Source: an uncultured Oscillospiraceae bacterium (GTDB taxonomy: Bacteria; Bacillota; Clostridia; Oscillospirales; Acutalibacteraceae). From it: a DNA stretch of 5,178 bases. Position 1 is the first letter of the stretch. Every line of letters begins with the position of its first letter. The translations under genes were made by a program, and so were the position numbers. This document shows, in pieces, positions 4,412 through 5,178 of the stretch. Location of the stretch: the NCBI GenBank assembly GCA_900552225.1, contig URYX01000138.1, positions 1-5,178 of the forward strand. Direction: 5' to 3'. The notes below the pieces were generated by a model. That model made no database searches, was not told where the DNA came from, and saw only the letters and a list, made by a program, of their open reading frames with translations.

Positions 4412-5178
4412 GACGAAAAAAACCCGGAAAGAGGATGCGGCGGAGGAGACGGAGCTGCTGCACGAGAATCCGGAGATGCCGGAGAATGCGGCGGAGGACG
4501 GGCAGCCGGAGGAGGGACCGACGGACGAGGAGCTGGCGGCGGAGGAATTCGCGCAGGCGCACGCTGCCGGGAACAAGGACCGCCGTCAGCAGATGGCGAA
4601 TATCCTTGAGCTCGGCCGTGCCAAGGGAAAGCTGACCACGCAGGAAATCATGGACTCGATGGAGGAGCTGGACTTCGACGCCGAGTCGGTGGACAAACTC
4701 TATGAAATGCTCGAGAGCCACAACATCGAGATCGTCGATGATTTTCAGGACGAGAATTTTGCCGATATCGACTATGTGCTGTCCGCGTCGCAGGGCTCGG
4801 CAGAATCGGATGTGTCGCAGGACAGCATCACGATTGACGACCCGGTCAAGGTCTACCTGAAGGAGATCGGTCGCGTGCCGCTGCTGTCCTCGGACGAGGA
4901 GGTCGATCTGGCGGTACGCATCATGAACGGGGATGAGGCCGCCAAAAAGCGGCTGTCGGAGGCCAACCTGCGGCTGGTGGTCAGCATCGCCAAGCGGTAT
5001 GTCGGCCGCGGCATGCAGTTTCTGGATCTGATTCAGGAGGGAAACCTCGGCCTTATCAAGGCGGTCGAAAAATTCGACTATACCAAGGGCTTCAAGTTCT
5101 CCACCTATGCCACCTGGTGGATTCGTCAGGCCATCACCCGCGCCATTGCGGATCAGGCTCGCACCATCCGCATCCCGG
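4404..5178 (+). CDS. rpoD: Housekeeping RNA polymerase sigma factor (sigma-70/SigA), 3' end outside window
   Basis: 258 codons are present and the frame runs off the window. Sigma-70 proteins direct core RNA polymerase to promoters. The first ~55 residues are unusually acidic (many Glu and Asp), followed by a region 1.1-like segment (about 59-116, RRQQMANILELGRAKGKLT to HNIEIVDDF). Region 1.2 begins at DDPVKVYLKEIG (145-156). Region 2 is canonical: RLSEANLRLVVSIAKRYVGR (183-202), the core-binding DLIQEGNLGLIKAVEKF (208-224), the melting-region aromatics in FDYTKGFKFSTYATWWIRQAI (224-244), and the -10 recognition helix up to QARTIRIP (251-258). The conserved HVVE of region 3 and the -35-binding region 4 lie beyond the edge, so nothing indicates a broken gene. 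The near-perfect region 2 marks this as the primary sigma factor, not an alternative one. It overlaps dnaG by 8 bases in the macromolecular synthesis operon. Confidence 0.96.
   Translation, partial: MSETKKTRKEDAAEETELLHENPEMPENAAEDGQPEEGPTDEELAAEEFAQAHAAGNKDRRQQMANILELGRAKGKLTTQEIMDSMEELDFDAESVDKLYEMLESHNIEIVDDFQDENFADIDYVLSASQGSAESDVSQDSITIDDPVKVYLKEIGRVPLLSSDEEVDLAVRIMNGDEAAKKRLSEANLRLVVSIAKRYVGRGMQFLDLIQEGNLGLIKAVEKFDYTKGFKFSTYATWWIRQAITRAIADQARTIRIP

Noticed and set aside
2576..4576. 666-codon open frame on the - strand opposite dnaG
   Set aside because: It lies antisense to an intact primase with all catalytic residues. Its sequence shows Ser runs and Arg/His/Leu-rich stretches typical of codon shadowing.

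Overview
This window appears to come from the chromosome of a GC-rich member of the Clostridia, perhaps Oscillospirales/Ruminococcaceae-like. I infer this from the dgt-dnaG-rpoD order (a dNTPase-family gene ahead of primase and the housekeeping sigma factor, where enterobacteria have rpsU), from strong AGGAGG-type ribosome binding sites, and from protein sequences that look Firmicutes-like. The genus is not determined. No mobile element, CRISPR array, tRNA or rRNA was seen. All five genes lie on the + strand, and the long minus-strand open frames are GC-rich shadows.

Layout. Bases 1-319 hold no convincing gene. They contain two hairpins that may end an upstream transcript, then an AT-rich tract ending in a perfect 17-base palindrome. 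A well-formed extended -10 promoter (320-348) follows, then a leader with a nested stem-loop (365-411) and rpmE (434-646), a zinc-ribbon-type ribosomal protein L31. After a 149-base spacer with two hairpin-like structures comes a YigZ/IMPACT-family gene with a GTG start (796-1419). A 186-base gap with a possible -10 element leads into a dGTPase-like HD phosphohydrolase gene (1606-2604), dnaG primase (2636-4411), and the 5' part of rpoD/sigA (4404 to the window edge, cut in the DNA-melting part of sigma region 2).

How the genes fit together. dgt, dnaG and rpoD form a tight macromolecular-synthesis operon. The dgt-dnaG gap is 31 bases and dnaG/rpoD overlap by 8 bases, so dNTP-pool control, replication priming and the main sigma factor share a transcript. 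rpmE and the YigZ gene are on the same strand upstream, each with its own leader. Whether they are read into the downstream operon cannot be decided from sequence. The gene content is housekeeping. The points worth a second look are regulatory: the structured L31 leader and the palindrome beside its promoter, a repeated U-tract element, and a dnaX-type A-AAA-AAG slippery heptamer in frame near the dnaG 3' end.
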